Source: an uncultured Lewinella sp. | GTDB taxonomy: Bacteria; Bacteroidota; Bacteroidia; Chitinophagales; Saprospiraceae | Reading direction: 5' to 3' | Length of the DNA: 35,123 nucleotides | Assembly (NCBI GenBank): GCA_913057785.1 | Contig: CAJXPD010000092.1 | Span: forward strand, 1 to 35,123 | Shown here: positions 1-8,059 of the stretch, piece by piece | Numbering within the stretch: the first letter of the stretch is position 1 | Layout of the letters: each line of letters opens with the position of its first letter | Notes under the pieces: model-generated | Database searches by the model: none | The model's input: only the letters and a program-made list of their open reading frames with translations | What the model was told of the DNA's origin: nothing | Made by a program: the position numbers and the translations under genes

Positions 1-1
1 C

Positions 2-445
2 GCCAGCGCTGACTTAATGGATCGCTGGACACCAGGCACCCACGGCGGCACTTATGGTGGCGGTAGTGCTATTGCCGGAGCCGCCGCATGCGCCACCATC
101 GACGTATTATTGGAAGAGGGATTAGTGGAAAATGCCGCTGCTCGCGGCCAGCAGCTCATGCAGGGACTCCGCCAATTGCAAGCTCAGCACCCTATCATGG
201 GGGACGTACGAGGCAAGGGCTTGATGGTAGCGGTAGAGTTTCCCCCCCCTGATGGCCAGCCCGCCCCGGAAGTTGCCGCGGAGGTGCTACAGCATTGCTT
301 GCAGCAGCGGTTATTGTTGCTAGCCTGTGGTACTTATAAGAATGTATTGCGTTGGATTCCACCTTTGGTGGTGAGTGAGGCGCAGGTGGAGGAGGCTTTG
401 GGGATCTTTGGGACAGGGCTTCGCACCAAGCTAGTCACCGGGTGA
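2..445 (+). CDS. Class III PLP-dependent aminotransferase, C-terminal fragment (5' end outside window)
   Basis: The open frame enters from the left edge, so only about the last 147 residues are present. The segment WTPGTHGGTYGG, followed by an Ala-rich helix, matches the small-domain side of class III aminotransferases (4-aminobutyrate/acetylornithine type). MGDVRGKGLMVAVEF and the end LRWIPPLVVSEAQVEEAL also match the fold-type I C-terminal domain. These enzymes move an amino group between an omega-amino acid and a keto acid using PLP; the PLP lysine lies upstream of the window, so the substrate cannot be deduced. The last residues (TKLVTG) and the stop codon are encoded by the left arm of a long palindrome (426-470), so the extreme C-terminus may have been set by that repeat. 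The family call is firm and the substrate is unknown. Confidence 0.85.
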   Translation, partial: ASADLMDRWTPGTHGGTYGGGSAIAGAAACATIDVLLEEGLVENAAARGQQLMQGLRQLQAQHPIMGDVRGKGLMVAVEFPPPDGQPAPEVAAEVLQHCLQQRLLLLACGTYKNVLRWIPPLVVSEAQVEEALGIFGTGLRTKLVTG

Positions 446-479
446 GTTATTCACCCGGTGACTAGCTTGGCGTTTTTTT
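426..479 (+). terminator. 20-bp perfect stem-loop plus T-run; also the left palindrome of the RAYT element
   Basis: Arms 426-445 and 451-470 are exact reverse complements, with loop GTTAT (446-450), and seven T follow at 473-479. This has the form of a strong intrinsic terminator for the aminotransferase gene, whose stop codon is inside the left arm. Its core TCACCGGGTGA / TCACCCGGTGA recurs in the palindrome at 1092-1134 on the far side of the transposase gene, so it is probably also a REP-like unit. Confidence 0.85.
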
Positions 480-481
480 CC

Positions 482-489
482 TATCTTTA
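482..489 (+). promoter_or_regulatory. Possible -7 box for the RAYT gene
   Basis: TATCTTTA matches the Bacteroidota -7 consensus TAnnTTTG at seven of eight positions. It lies just after the terminator and about 40 bases before the transposase ATG. No convincing -33 element was seen. Confidence 0.3.
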
Positions 490-530
490 GAATGATTATT
501 GCTCTCTAAAACATTCTAAAAAACGCGCTC

Positions 531-1151
531 ATGTACTTTGAAGAAGGTGGTATTTACCACATCTACAACCAAGGTAACAATGGCAGACGTATATTCCTAC
601 GTGATGGCCATTACCAGTATTTCATCCAAAAAATGCGGCAACATCTCCTCCCATATGGAGATTTACTTTGCTGGTGTCTTATGCCAAATCACTTCCACTG
701 GCAGTTTTACGTCCGGCATACTCACCTTCCTAAAAATAAGGTTTCATTAGAACAAGAAGGAGTTAAACTAGTTTCGCTCAACACTTCAATAGGAATTCTG
801 CTACGATCTTACACTCGAGGTTTAAACAAAGAACTGAACTGGACGGGGTCTTTATTTCGGCAGGAAACAAAAGCCAAAGGAGGATTTATCGACGAAATCG
901 TCACCGTGGAAAAAGAAGCCTTCTTTACGGAGGCAACCTATAACCATATCTGCTTTAATTACATCCACTATAATCCGGTGAAGGCAGAGATGGTATCTCA
1001 TCCAGCTGATTGGCCTTTTTCATCTGCTGTTGAGTATGCCTTACCTGAAGCCGAAGGGCTATGCAATAAGCCGTTGGCTTACGAACTAGGGCTTCTGACT
1101 CACCGGGTGACTAAGTCACCCGGTGAGTCAGAAGATTTCGAGGTGATCTAG
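531..1151 (+). CDS. REP-associated tyrosine transposase (RAYT), Y1_Tnp/HUH family
   Basis: This 206-residue protein begins in the RAYT style (GGIYHIYNQGNN) and carries the HUH metal-binding motif in LMPNHFH (His54, His56). The family C-terminal signature follows (YIHYNPVKA, then DWPFSSAVEYA). Tyr94 in RSYTRGLN is a candidate catalytic tyrosine, placed by position only. RAYTs are single-strand DNA transposases that cut and join REP hairpins; many are domesticated single-copy genes. Length is normal and nothing looks broken. The last residues (from about LLTHRVTK) are encoded by the right palindrome, and the frame overlaps the convergent TetR gene by 24 bases. The ATG at 531 fits the family start; no clear Shine-Dalgarno is present. 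Confidence 0.88.
   Translation: MYFEEGGIYHIYNQGNNGRRIFLRDGHYQYFIQKMRQHLLPYGDLLCWCLMPNHFHWQFYVRHTHLPKNKVSLEQEGVKLVSLNTSIGILLRSYTRGLNKELNWTGSLFRQETKAKGGFIDEIVTVEKEAFFTEATYNHICFNYIHYNPVKAEMVSHPADWPFSSAVEYALPEAEGLCNKPLAYELGLLTHRVTKSPGESEDFEVI
1092..1134. repeat. Right palindrome of the RAYT element
   Basis: Arms 1092-1111 and 1115-1134 are perfect 20-bp reverse complements around loop TAA. The core matches the palindrome at 426-470. It lies inside the 3' end of the transposase gene and carries the TetR gene's stop codon on the other strand. A further half-site TTCACCCGG occurs at 1153-1161. There is no T-run on the transposase strand. Confidence 0.85.
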
Positions 1152-1790
1152 GTTCACCCGGAATGGCGCGCCCAAGCTATCGAAGTAGTCCTCACCAAAG
1201 ACCTTCTTGAAGGAGCGAACGCCTTTTTCGGTTAGGTAGGGAAGCATTAGTGTCCAGACGGCTTTGGTGGGGTCCTGCGTGATCTCTTGATCTCGGATAC
1301 TTTGCTGCGGAATCCAGAAGATGGATAGCATCCAAATAATCAATGCTAGGTTGTAGTAAATGCCCGGGAAAGGTTCGGCTTTCATACTGCCGATTTGGAT
1401 GCCGTAGGCAATAGCCTCTTCGTTATCCTTAATACTCTGCAGGCTGGAGGCCTTGAATTGCTGTCGTAGGATGGGGTGCTTTAGTACACGTAGGTCTCCG
1501 AAGATGAAGCTGTACGCTAGATGAAGGGCGTGATAGAGTTTGACTTCATTGTGTACATTCTGGAAGGATGGAAAATTTCGGCGCTTCTGACTTTCTTCGG
1601 CCATTCGCTCCCAAACTTGATCCACGATACTCTTTAATAGGAGGTCTTTCTCACTGAAATGGTAGGCCAAATTGCCTCGACTCATCCCCATTTCATTGGC
1701 AATATCCTGTAGAGATATATTGGCATACCCCTGCCTATTAAATAGCTCAACCGCCTTCTTTATAATTCTTTCCTTGGTACTTTTCTTCAT
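1128..1790 (-). CDS. TetR family transcriptional regulator
   Basis: The product has 220 residues from the ATG at 1790, chosen because MKKSTKERIIKKAVELFNRQG is the usual TetR N-terminus; a longer open frame upstream would add an atypical leader. The helix-turn-helix covers about residues 26-46 (SLQDIANEMGMSRGNLAYHF). The C-terminal part is an all-helical ligand domain with no recognisable specificity. It is divergent from the 3-hydroxyacyl-CoA dehydrogenase/icmF genes with two palindromic sites between, so it probably represses itself and that operon. An acyl-CoA or related ligand is an inference from the neighbours. Its stop codon lies in the RAYT palindrome and overlaps the transposase 3' end. 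Confidence 0.9.
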   Translation of the reverse strand: MKKSTKERIIKKAVELFNRQGYANISLQDIANEMGMSRGNLAYHFSEKDLLLKSIVDQVWERMAEESQKRRNFPSFQNVHNEVKLYHALHLAYSFIFGDLRVLKHPILRQQFKASSLQSIKDNEEAIAYGIQIGSMKAEPFPGIYYNLALIIWMLSIFWIPQQSIRDQEITQDPTKAVWTLMLPYLTEKGVRSFKKVFGEDYFDSLGAPFRVNLDHLEIF

Positions 1791-1837
1791 GCCTGAATTA
1801 TCTTGCCACCTGTACTGATCGAGCAAAACTAACAACT

Positions 1838-1855
1838 TTAGTCGCAAAAAACTAG
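1838..1855. promoter_or_regulatory. Second, imperfect TetR operator-like site
   Basis: TTAGTCG, a 4-bp spacer and AAACTAG form a degenerate copy (4 of 7 in the right half) of the palindrome at 1869-1886, with the same geometry and exactly 31 bp away, about three helical turns. It lies 48 bp upstream of the TetR start. Confidence 0.5.
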
Positions 1856-1868
1856 TTTTTCTATTTAT

Positions 1869-1886
1869 TTAGTCGCACACGACTAA
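1869..1886. promoter_or_regulatory. Palindromic operator, probably for the TetR regulator
   Basis: TTAGTCG-CACA-CGACTAA is an 18-bp palindrome with perfect 7-bp arms. It lies between the divergent TetR and dehydrogenase genes, 18 bp before the -7 box at 1905, where it would overlap the -33 region. Position and symmetry are typical of TetR operators; binding is inferred. Confidence 0.7.
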
Positions 1887-1904
1887 TTTTTTACATTTTT
1901 GCCT

Positions 1905-1912
1905 TATCTTTG
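1905..1912 (+). promoter_or_regulatory. -7 box of the dehydrogenase/icmF promoter
   Basis: TATCTTTG is an exact match to the Bacteroidota -7 consensus TAnnTTTG, about 50 bases before the ATG at 1961. It rules out the longer open frame beginning at 1910 as the start. The -33 TTTG is not obvious; the TetR operator-like palindrome occupies that zone. Confidence 0.65.
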
Positions 1913-1960
1913 CGCCATCTTAGTTGTTTTACTGTTGAAGTAATAAAACCAAATTCATAC

Positions 1961-2848
1961 ATGACAAACGTTACTGTGATCGGTGCAGGTACCATGGGAA
2001 ATGGAATAGCACATGTCTTTGCGATGAAAGGATTCCAAGTCTCTCTGGTAGACATCTCCCAAGATGCCTTGGACAAAGCGATAGCCACCATTACCAAGAA
2101 CCTGGATCGGATGTTGAAAAAAGAACGCATTACCGAAGAAGATAAAACAAGTACCCTTTCCAATATCCAGACCTATACCGATTTAGCAGAAGGCGTGAGT
2201 CAGGCGGAGCTGGTTGTGGAAGCTGCTACTGAAAATATTGATCTCAAACTGAAGATTTTCCAACAGATCGATGGTGCCACTCCCGAAAATGTGATTCTCG
2301 CTTCTAACACCTCTTCCATCTCCTTGACGCGAATCGCTGCAGCCACCCAGCGCCCGGAGCAAGTGATCGGCATGCACTTCATGAATCCCGTGCCTATCAT
2401 GAAACTGGTTGAAGTTATCAGAGGCTATTCTACTTCTGATCAGGTGACACAAACGATAATGGAACTTTCACAAAAGCTAGGTAAGGTTCCTGTAGAAGTG
2501 AATGACTATCCTGGTTTCGTTTCTAATCGGATTCTGATTCCAATGATTAATGAAGCAATTTACACTTTGTTTGAAGGAGTGGCCGGGGTAACTGAGATTG
2601 ATACGGTGATGAAGTTAGGTATGGCCCATCCAATGGGACCACTTCAGCTGGCTGATTTCATTGGCTTAGACGTTTGTTTGGCGATTTGCAATGTACTGTT
2701 TGAAGGATTTGGTAACCCAAAATACGCACCTTGCCCTTTACTTGTGAATATGGTAACCGCAGGAAAGAAAGGAGTTAAATCAGGCGAAGGATTTTACTCC
2801 TACACACACGGTACAAAAGAATTAGTGGTTTCGCCAGCATTTCAATAG
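1961..2848 (+). CDS. hbd: 3-hydroxybutyryl-CoA (3-hydroxyacyl-CoA) dehydrogenase
   Basis: This 295-residue protein oxidises L-3-hydroxyacyl-CoA to 3-ketoacyl-CoA with NAD(P)+ in the cytoplasm. The N-terminal Rossmann motif is GAGTMG (residues 8-13). The catalytic histidine is His139 in the family motif MHFMNPVP, and the C-terminal helical domain includes DYPGFVSNRIL and HPMGPLQLADFIGLD. Length matches the short single-domain Hbd/PaaH type rather than the large FadB fusion. The start at 1961 gives the canonical N-terminus and leaves room for the promoter at 1905. It is followed after 65 bp by icmF, probably in one operon under the divergent TetR regulator. Exact chain-length preference cannot be read. 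Confidence 0.93.
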   Translation: MTNVTVIGAGTMGNGIAHVFAMKGFQVSLVDISQDALDKAIATITKNLDRMLKKERITEEDKTSTLSNIQTYTDLAEGVSQAELVVEAATENIDLKLKIFQQIDGATPENVILASNTSSISLTRIAAATQRPEQVIGMHFMNPVPIMKLVEVIRGYSTSDQVTQTIMELSQKLGKVPVEVNDYPGFVSNRILIPMINEAIYTLFEGVAGVTEIDTVMKLGMAHPMGPLQLADFIGLDVCLAICNVLFEGFGNPKYAPCPLLVNMVTAGKKGVKSGEGFYSYTHGTKELVVSPAFQ

Positions 2849-2913
2849 CCCAATAGTACCAATTTGGAGGATAAGAAACCATTCCTCCTTTGCCCAACCA
2901 AAAAGATCATTTT

Positions 2914-5900
2914 ATGCAAAAAGTAGCTCCCTACCAAGCGAAGAATAAGATCCGCATTCTCACCGCAGGATCCTTATTTGATGGACATGATGCTGCCATA
3001 AATATCATGCGAAGGATCATTCAACGATCTGGAGCCGAAGTCATCCACCTGGGTCACAACCGCCCGGTACATGAGATCGTCAACGCCGCCATCCAAGAGG
3101 ATGTGCAAGGTATTGCTATTACCTCCTACCAAGGTGGACACATGGAGTTTTTCAAATATGCCTATGATCTTTTGCAGGAAAAAGGAGCCGGCCATATCAA
3201 ATTGTTTGGTGGTGGCGGTGGTACTATTCTACCTAGCGAAATTGAGGAGTTACATGCCTACGGAATTACAAGAATATATTCTCCGGATGATGGGCGTGCT
3301 ATGGGGCTACAAGGTATGATCAATAATTTACTGGAGGCCTGCGATTTCCCGATTGGTGTGAAATTGAATGGCGAGTGGAAAAAGACGGAAAAGCAACACC
3401 ATGGTTCAATCGCCCGGGTAATTTCAGCCATTGAAAACTATCCTCAAGACCAAGATGAACCACTACAGGCGCTGATTGCTAAAGCAAAACAAAAGAAGAT
3501 ACCTATCCTAGGGATAACAGGAACAGGGGGAGCTGGAAAGTCGAGCCTGGTGGATGAACTAGTCTTGCGTTACTTGCAAGAATTCCCTGATGATAAGATT
3601 GGCATCATTTCGGTAGACCCTTCCAAACGCAAAACTGGTGGCGCACTACTTGGGGATAGAATACGAATGAACGCTATTGCCAATGAGCGAGTATATATGC
3701 GTTCGATTGCGACTCGGCAGGTTAACCTGGCTTTGTCCAAGCATATAGGAGATGCATTGAATGTGCTAAAATGTGCCAATTTCGATCTCGTCATCCTGGA
3801 AACCTCGGGTATTGGGCAATCCGACTCAGAGATTGTCGACTATGCTGACCTTTCCGTATATGTGATGACCCCGGAATATGGAGCAGCCTCTCAGCTAGAG
3901 AAGATTGACATGCTGGATTTTGCGGATTTGGTCGTGCTAAATAAGTTTGACAAGCGAGGAGCAGAGGATGCGCTAAGAGATGTAAAAAAACAATACCAAC
4001 GAAACCACGATCTATGGGATCAACCAGCAGATAACATGCCGGTATATGGTACCATTGCCTCTCAATTTAATGATGCGGGGACGAATGTTTTGTTCGAAGC
4101 TTTGGTGAAGAAACTGTTCCCAAAACGTTTTGACGAGAAAGCTAACATTCTCAAACTTAGTAGCAAAAAGATCGATATCATCCCACCCAGTCGAGTTCGC
4201 TACCTCTCAGAAATTACCGATACCATCCGCAAATATGACGCAGAGACGGAAGAACAAAGCGAGCTGGCCAGAAAGCTATTTGCGCTAAAAACTACTCAAG
4301 AAACACTTGGAGGAACCTCCGCAGAGCTTGCAAATTTGATGGAGGAAAAAGCCAAGGATATTGAGCAAGATCTAAATAGAGAAACGCATCAAATTCTAGA
4401 GCATTGGGAAGAAAAAAAGGCCGCTTATAAAGCCGATGAATTCGTATACAAGGTGAGAAACAGGGAAATTCGAGTCCCGACCTTTACTACTTCGCTTTCT
4501 CACAACAAAATCCCAAGGGTGGTGCTGCCCAACTTTAAGGATTGGGGAGAAATAGTACGCTGGAGCCGTCAGGAAAATGTCCCAGGTGAATTCCCATACA
4601 CATCTGGCGTTTTCCCCTTTAAACGAAAAGGCGAAGACCCAACTCGGATGTTTGCCGGAGAAGGCGGACCCGAGCGTACCAACAAGCGCTTCCACTATTT
4701 ATCAAAGGACACACCAGCCAATCGGCTTTCGACTGCTTTTGATTCCGTGACGCTCTATGGTGAAGACCCAGACCATCGCCCAGATATTTATGGCAAGGTC
4801 GGAAACTCCGGGGTTAATATCTCTAGCCTCAATGATGCCAAGAAGCTGTATTCTGGCTTTGATCTTTGCGATCCAAAGACCTCCGTGTCCATGACCATCA
4901 ACGGTCCGGCTGCGACGATCTGCGCTTTCTTCATGAATGCCGCCATCGATCAACAGTGCGAACGATACATCGTGGAAAATAAGCTAGAACATCTGATTGA
5001 AGCCAAGCTGAAGGAACTCTATGATGATAAGGGATTCCCTCGGCCTACTTACGAAGGAGAGATTCCAGATGGGAATGAAGGATTGGGATTAAAGCTTTTG
5101 GGTCTGACTGGAGATCAGGTGCTGGAGCCAGCTATTTATGAGGAGCTGAAGGCTAAGGCCTTACAATCTGTGCGCGGAACAGTGCAGGCGGATATTCTGA
5201 AAGAGGACCAAGCACAAAATACTTGTATCTTCTCTACAGAGTTCTCCTTGAAATTGATGGGTGATGTTCAGGCCTATTTTATCGACCAGAAAGTCAGAAA
5301 CTTCTACTCTGTTTCCATCTCTGGCTACCACATCGCAGAAGCAGGAGCTAATCCGATCTCGCAGTTAGCCTTCACCCTTGCTAATGGATTTACCTTTGTA
5401 GAATACTACCTCGCCCGAGGAATGCATATTGATGACTTTGCGCCTAACCTTTCCTTTTTCTTTTCCAATGGTATTGACCCAGAATATGCGGTGATTGGAA
5501 GAGTGGCCAGGCGGATCTGGGCGAAAGCAATGAAGTACAAGTACGGGGCAAATGAGCGTTCCCAAAAACTGAAATACCATATCCAAACCTCCGGCCGTTC
5601 TCTGCACGCTCAAGAAATTTCATTCAACGATATCCGTACCACGCTGCAAGCGCTCTATGCGATTTATGACAATTGCAATTCCTTGCACACTAACGCCTAC
5701 GACGAAGCCATCACCACTCCGACTGAGGAAAGTGTGAGAAGAGCTGTAGCCATTCAAATGATCATCAATCATGAACTGGGCTTAGCCAAGAATGAGAATA
5801 CTTTGCAAGGTTCCTTCATCATTGAGGAGTTGACTGCCTTGGTAGAAGAAGCAGTCATGACCGAGTTTGATCGCATCACTGATCGCGGTGGTGTACTAGG

Positions 5901-6273
5901 AGCTATGGAAACCATGTACCAACGTGGAAAGATCCAAGAGGAAAGTTTACACTACGAGATGCTCAAACATACCGGCGAATATCCGATTATTGGTGTTAAC
6001 ACCTTCCTGTCTTCAGAAGGCTCCCCGACCGTTACACCGAAAGAAGTAATTCGAGCTACTACAGAAGAGAAAGAAAAGCAGATCGAAAACCTGCAAAACC
6101 TACATGCCGTAAAAGCTGAACCTGCTGAACAAGCATTGGAAAACTTGAAGGAGAAAGCCCTACAAAATGAGAATGTCTTCGCTGCGCTTATGGAAGCAGC
6201 TAAACATTGCTCATTGGGGCAGATTACCAATGCATTGTATACGGTAGGGGGGCAGTATAGAAGGAATATGTAG
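2914..6273 (+). CDS. icmF: Fused isobutyryl-CoA mutase (IcmF)
   Basis: This 1119-residue protein carries all parts of IcmF in one chain, which interconverts isobutyryl-CoA and n-butyryl-CoA by a B12 radical mechanism. Residues about 10-150 form the cobalamin-binding domain (His25 in DGHDAA). Residues about 195-420 form the MeaB-like G-protein chaperone (P-loop GTGGAGKSS, 203-211). The C-terminal part is the mutase barrel. Phe567 and Gln768 occupy the positions where methylmalonyl-CoA mutases have Tyr and Arg, which supports isobutyryl rather than methylmalonyl specificity. The ATG at 2914 is preferred; the TTG at 2890 would add eight residues. The hydroxyacyl-CoA dehydrogenase upstream suggests a branched-chain or butyryl-CoA route. 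Confidence 0.95.
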   Translation: MQKVAPYQAKNKIRILTAGSLFDGHDAAINIMRRIIQRSGAEVIHLGHNRPVHEIVNAAIQEDVQGIAITSYQGGHMEFFKYAYDLLQEKGAGHIKLFGGGGGTILPSEIEELHAYGITRIYSPDDGRAMGLQGMINNLLEACDFPIGVKLNGEWKKTEKQHHGSIARVISAIENYPQDQDEPLQALIAKAKQKKIPILGITGTGGAGKSSLVDELVLRYLQEFPDDKIGIISVDPSKRKTGGALLGDRIRMNAIANERVYMRSIATRQVNLALSKHIGDALNVLKCANFDLVILETSGIGQSDSEIVDYADLSVYVMTPEYGAASQLEKIDMLDFADLVVLNKFDKRGAEDALRDVKKQYQRNHDLWDQPADNMPVYGTIASQFNDAGTNVLFEALVKKLFPKRFDEKANILKLSSKKIDIIPPSRVRYLSEITDTIRKYDAETEEQSELARKLFALKTTQETLGGTSAELANLMEEKAKDIEQDLNRETHQILEHWEEKKAAYKADEFVYKVRNREIRVPTFTTSLSHNKIPRVVLPNFKDWGEIVRWSRQENVPGEFPYTSGVFPFKRKGEDPTRMFAGEGGPERTNKRFHYLSKDTPANRLSTAFDSVTLYGEDPDHRPDIYGKVGNSGVNISSLNDAKKLYSGFDLCDPKTSVSMTINGPAATICAFFMNAAIDQQCERYIVENKLEHLIEAKLKELYDDKGFPRPTYEGEIPDGNEGLGLKLLGLTGDQVLEPAIYEELKAKALQSVRGTVQADILKEDQAQNTCIFSTEFSLKLMGDVQAYFIDQKVRNFYSVSISGYHIAEAGANPISQLAFTLANGFTFVEYYLARGMHIDDFAPNLSFFFSNGIDPEYAVIGRVARRIWAKAMKYKYGANERSQKLKYHIQTSGRSLHAQEISFNDIRTTLQALYAIYDNCNSLHTNAYDEAITTPTEESVRRAVAIQMIINHELGLAKNENTLQGSFIIEELTALVEEAVMTEFDRITDRGGVLGAMETMYQRGKIQEESLHYEMLKHTGEYPIIGVNTFLSSEGSPTVTPKEVIRATTEEKEKQIENLQNLHAVKAEPAEQALENLKEKALQNENVFAALMEAAKHCSLGQITNALYTVGGQYRRNM

Positions 6274-6285
6274 GAATATTAATGA

Positions 6286-6325
6286 TTGCGAACAGTGGTG
6301 GAACTCAATCTGCAACTGTTCGCAA
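6286..6325. terminator. Stem-loop between convergent icmF and dehydrogenase genes
   Basis: TTGCGAACAGT (6286-6296) and ACTGTTCGCAA (6315-6325) are perfect 11-bp inverted arms around an 18-nt loop. The site begins 12 bp after the icmF stop and its right arm lies in the last codons of the opposing gene. There is no T-run, so efficiency as a terminator is uncertain. Confidence 0.55.
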
Positions 6326-7465
6326 CCTCAAGATCAGCCCCTGATCAATCGCCAGATACAAGGCTCCATCAGGCCCTTGCTTCACACAGCGTATTCGCCA
6401 ATGGAAGTCCTCCAAAAGGCGTTCCTCCTCCACAACTTCGCCTCCTTCCAATACCAATCGATTGAGATGGCGACCAGCCATGGCTCCTAAAAATATATCT
6501 CCTTTCCATTCCGGAAATTGATCCGCAGTATAAAAGGTCATACCACTGGGCGCAATACTAGGGGTGTAGTGATAAATAGGCTGCTCCATTCCATCTTTGT
6601 AGGTCCATCCTTCGCCGACGGGTCCACCTTCATATTCATCTCCGTAGGTGATGATCGGCCAGCCATAATTTCGACCTGGTCTAACGATGTTAATCTCATC
6701 CCCACCCTTTGGGCCATGTTCATGTATCCACAACTCTCCAGTCAAAGGATGGAAGTCCATGCCTTGCTGATTTCGATGGCCATAGCTCCAGATTTCCGGT
6801 CGGGCGTGCGGGTGATGTAGAAATGGATTATCCGAGGGGATTCTACCATCATCGTGTAAACGGATAATCTTGCCATTATGGGTAGAAAGAGATTGGACAG
6901 AATCTCGCGTGAGCCGATCCCCGATGCTAAAGAATAAATAATCCTCTCGAATCAACATTCGGCATCCGTAATGGTCACCTCGCTTATAGTAAGGTTGGGC
7001 GAGAAATAATCTCTGCCGATCTTCCAAACAACTTCCATTCAGCTTTACTCTATCAATGGCTGTAGTCGTGGCGCTATCTGCTCGGCCAACTGTATAGGCC
7101 AAATAGATCCAGCCATTTTCTTCGTAATCAGGATGCACCAAAACATCCATCATGCCAACATACTTCCGTCGATGTACCGGTGGTAAGTTGCAGATTTCTT
7201 CGACTACTCCTGTGGTAGGATCAAGTAGACTGAGCTTTCCTTCGGGGCGTTCTGTAACTAACATACGTCCATCGGGCAACCAATCCATACCGAAAGGGAC
7301 AAAAAAGGCATCGCTAATTGTATCCAATTGAAACTTGACGACTCCACTTTCGATTATATTCTCTGGAAATGCTCGCTCTACAACTTGTTCAACTGGCTGA
7401 CAAGCTGTTAGTAGAAGCACTAAACATATCCAGATTTGACTATTATTCCTTTCTAAAGTACCCAT
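6305..7465 (-). CDS. PQQ-dependent aldose sugar dehydrogenase-like lipoprotein (GSDH family)
   Basis: The 386-residue product starts at 7465 with a lipoprotein signal (hydrophobic stretch then LLTAC), so it should be anchored in the periplasm or outer membrane. The mature part is a six-bladed propeller of the glucose/sorbosone dehydrogenase family: PFGMDWLPDGRMLVTERP, DVLVHPDYEENGWIYLAYT, THNGKIIRLHDDG and SYGHRNQQGMDFHP, then EHGPKGGDEINIVRPGRNYGWP. Family members oxidise the C1 hydroxyl of aldoses with PQQ and calcium. The start is one base after the upstream gene's stop; a longer frame would overlap that gene. The two genes are evidently co-transcribed. The sugar is unknown, and some relatives have no proven activity. 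Confidence 0.87.
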   Translation of the reverse strand: MGTLERNNSQIWICLVLLLTACQPVEQVVERAFPENIIESGVVKFQLDTISDAFFVPFGMDWLPDGRMLVTERPEGKLSLLDPTTGVVEEICNLPPVHRRKYVGMMDVLVHPDYEENGWIYLAYTVGRADSATTTAIDRVKLNGSCLEDRQRLFLAQPYYKRGDHYGCRMLIREDYLFFSIGDRLTRDSVQSLSTHNGKIIRLHDDGRIPSDNPFLHHPHARPEIWSYGHRNQQGMDFHPLTGELWIHEHGPKGGDEINIVRPGRNYGWPIITYGDEYEGGPVGEGWTYKDGMEQPIYHYTPSIAPSGMTFYTADQFPEWKGDIFLGAMAGRHLNRLVLEGGEVVEEERLLEDFHWRIRCVKQGPDGALYLAIDQGLILRLRTVAD

Positions 7466-7466
7466 A

Positions 7467-7901
7467 TCAATCCTTTCCCTTAAATAGTGTCTTTGATTGA
7501 ATGACATCCATGCGAATCACTAGCCCATCCTTAAAAGTGAAAATTTCGACTATATCCTGTCCTTCATAGTCTTTCTGGTATAACCAGACCTTGTCGTGCA
7601 TTACGACTTTTTGATCAATCTCTACCAGATGTTGAATTTCCGATCGAGTTTCCGGATATCGCTCGAAATGCTTAGTACGATTCTCTTGCAAAACCTCCTT
7701 CCCTTCCACCCGCAAAACATTATCGACATAGATTTTAATCGTATCAGAAAAACCCTCGACGTACTGTGCTGCATCTCTCTGATTAACTGCATCTATCATA
7801 TTCCTAACAATCTTTAATTGTTGGCTTTCTTCCTGCGCTGAGACACTAAAACAAGTCAAGCACAACGCGCAACAGGCGATTATAAAGTTCCTCTTTTTCA
7901 T
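7467..7901 (-). CDS. Secreted SnoaL/NTF2-like protein
   Basis: The protein has 144 residues from the ATG at 7901, chosen because MKKRNFIIACCALCLTCFSVSAQ is a clear signal peptide with likely cleavage after SAQ. The mature part has the SnoaL/NTF2-like pattern: an N-terminal helix (IVRNMIDAVNQRDAAQYVEGFSDTIKIYV), then strands including FTFKDGLVIRMDVIQSK. Such cone-shaped folds bind small ligands or act as isomerases or hydrolases; no catalytic set can be assigned. It is the first gene of a two-gene unit with the PQQ-type dehydrogenase (1-bp gap), so a role in the same periplasmic process is likely. Confidence 0.75.
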   Translation of the reverse strand: MKKRNFIIACCALCLTCFSVSAQEESQQLKIVRNMIDAVNQRDAAQYVEGFSDTIKIYVDNVLRVEGKEVLQENRTKHFERYPETRSEIQHLVEIDQKVVMHDKVWLYQKDYEGQDIVEIFTFKDGLVIRMDVIQSKTLFKGKD

Positions 7902-8059
7902 ACGTACCTTTTGGTGAAATAATACCCCCTCAATTACTAGCTTTCTCACATCTCTTTATGCTGAATTAATTAATTCATAGAACTACAGGTGCACTTTCGA
8001 CTAATCTTCGGAGATCTAAGTCCAAAGTCATTACCTTTAGGAGAACTTATATTGTTGCT

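Larger units (their letters stand above)
426..1134 (+). mobile_element. RAYT gene with flanking REP-like palindromes (REPtron-like unit)
   Basis: A Y1/HUH-type REP-associated transposase gene (531-1151) lies between two long palindromes (426-470 and 1092-1134) that share the 11-bp core TCACCGGGTGA and its complement. In known RAYT systems the transposase is flanked by the REP palindromes it recognises. The core sharing is seen directly; that the protein acts on these repeats is inferred. No other full copy of the core was found in this window. Confidence 0.7.

Noticed and set aside
1910..1960. N-terminal extension of the 3-hydroxyacyl-CoA dehydrogenase to 1910
   Set aside because: The extension overlaps the exact -7 promoter box and adds residues not seen in the family; 1961 gives the canonical start.
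2183..2452. 89-codon minus-strand frame inside hbd
   Set aside because: Antisense shadow with no family features.
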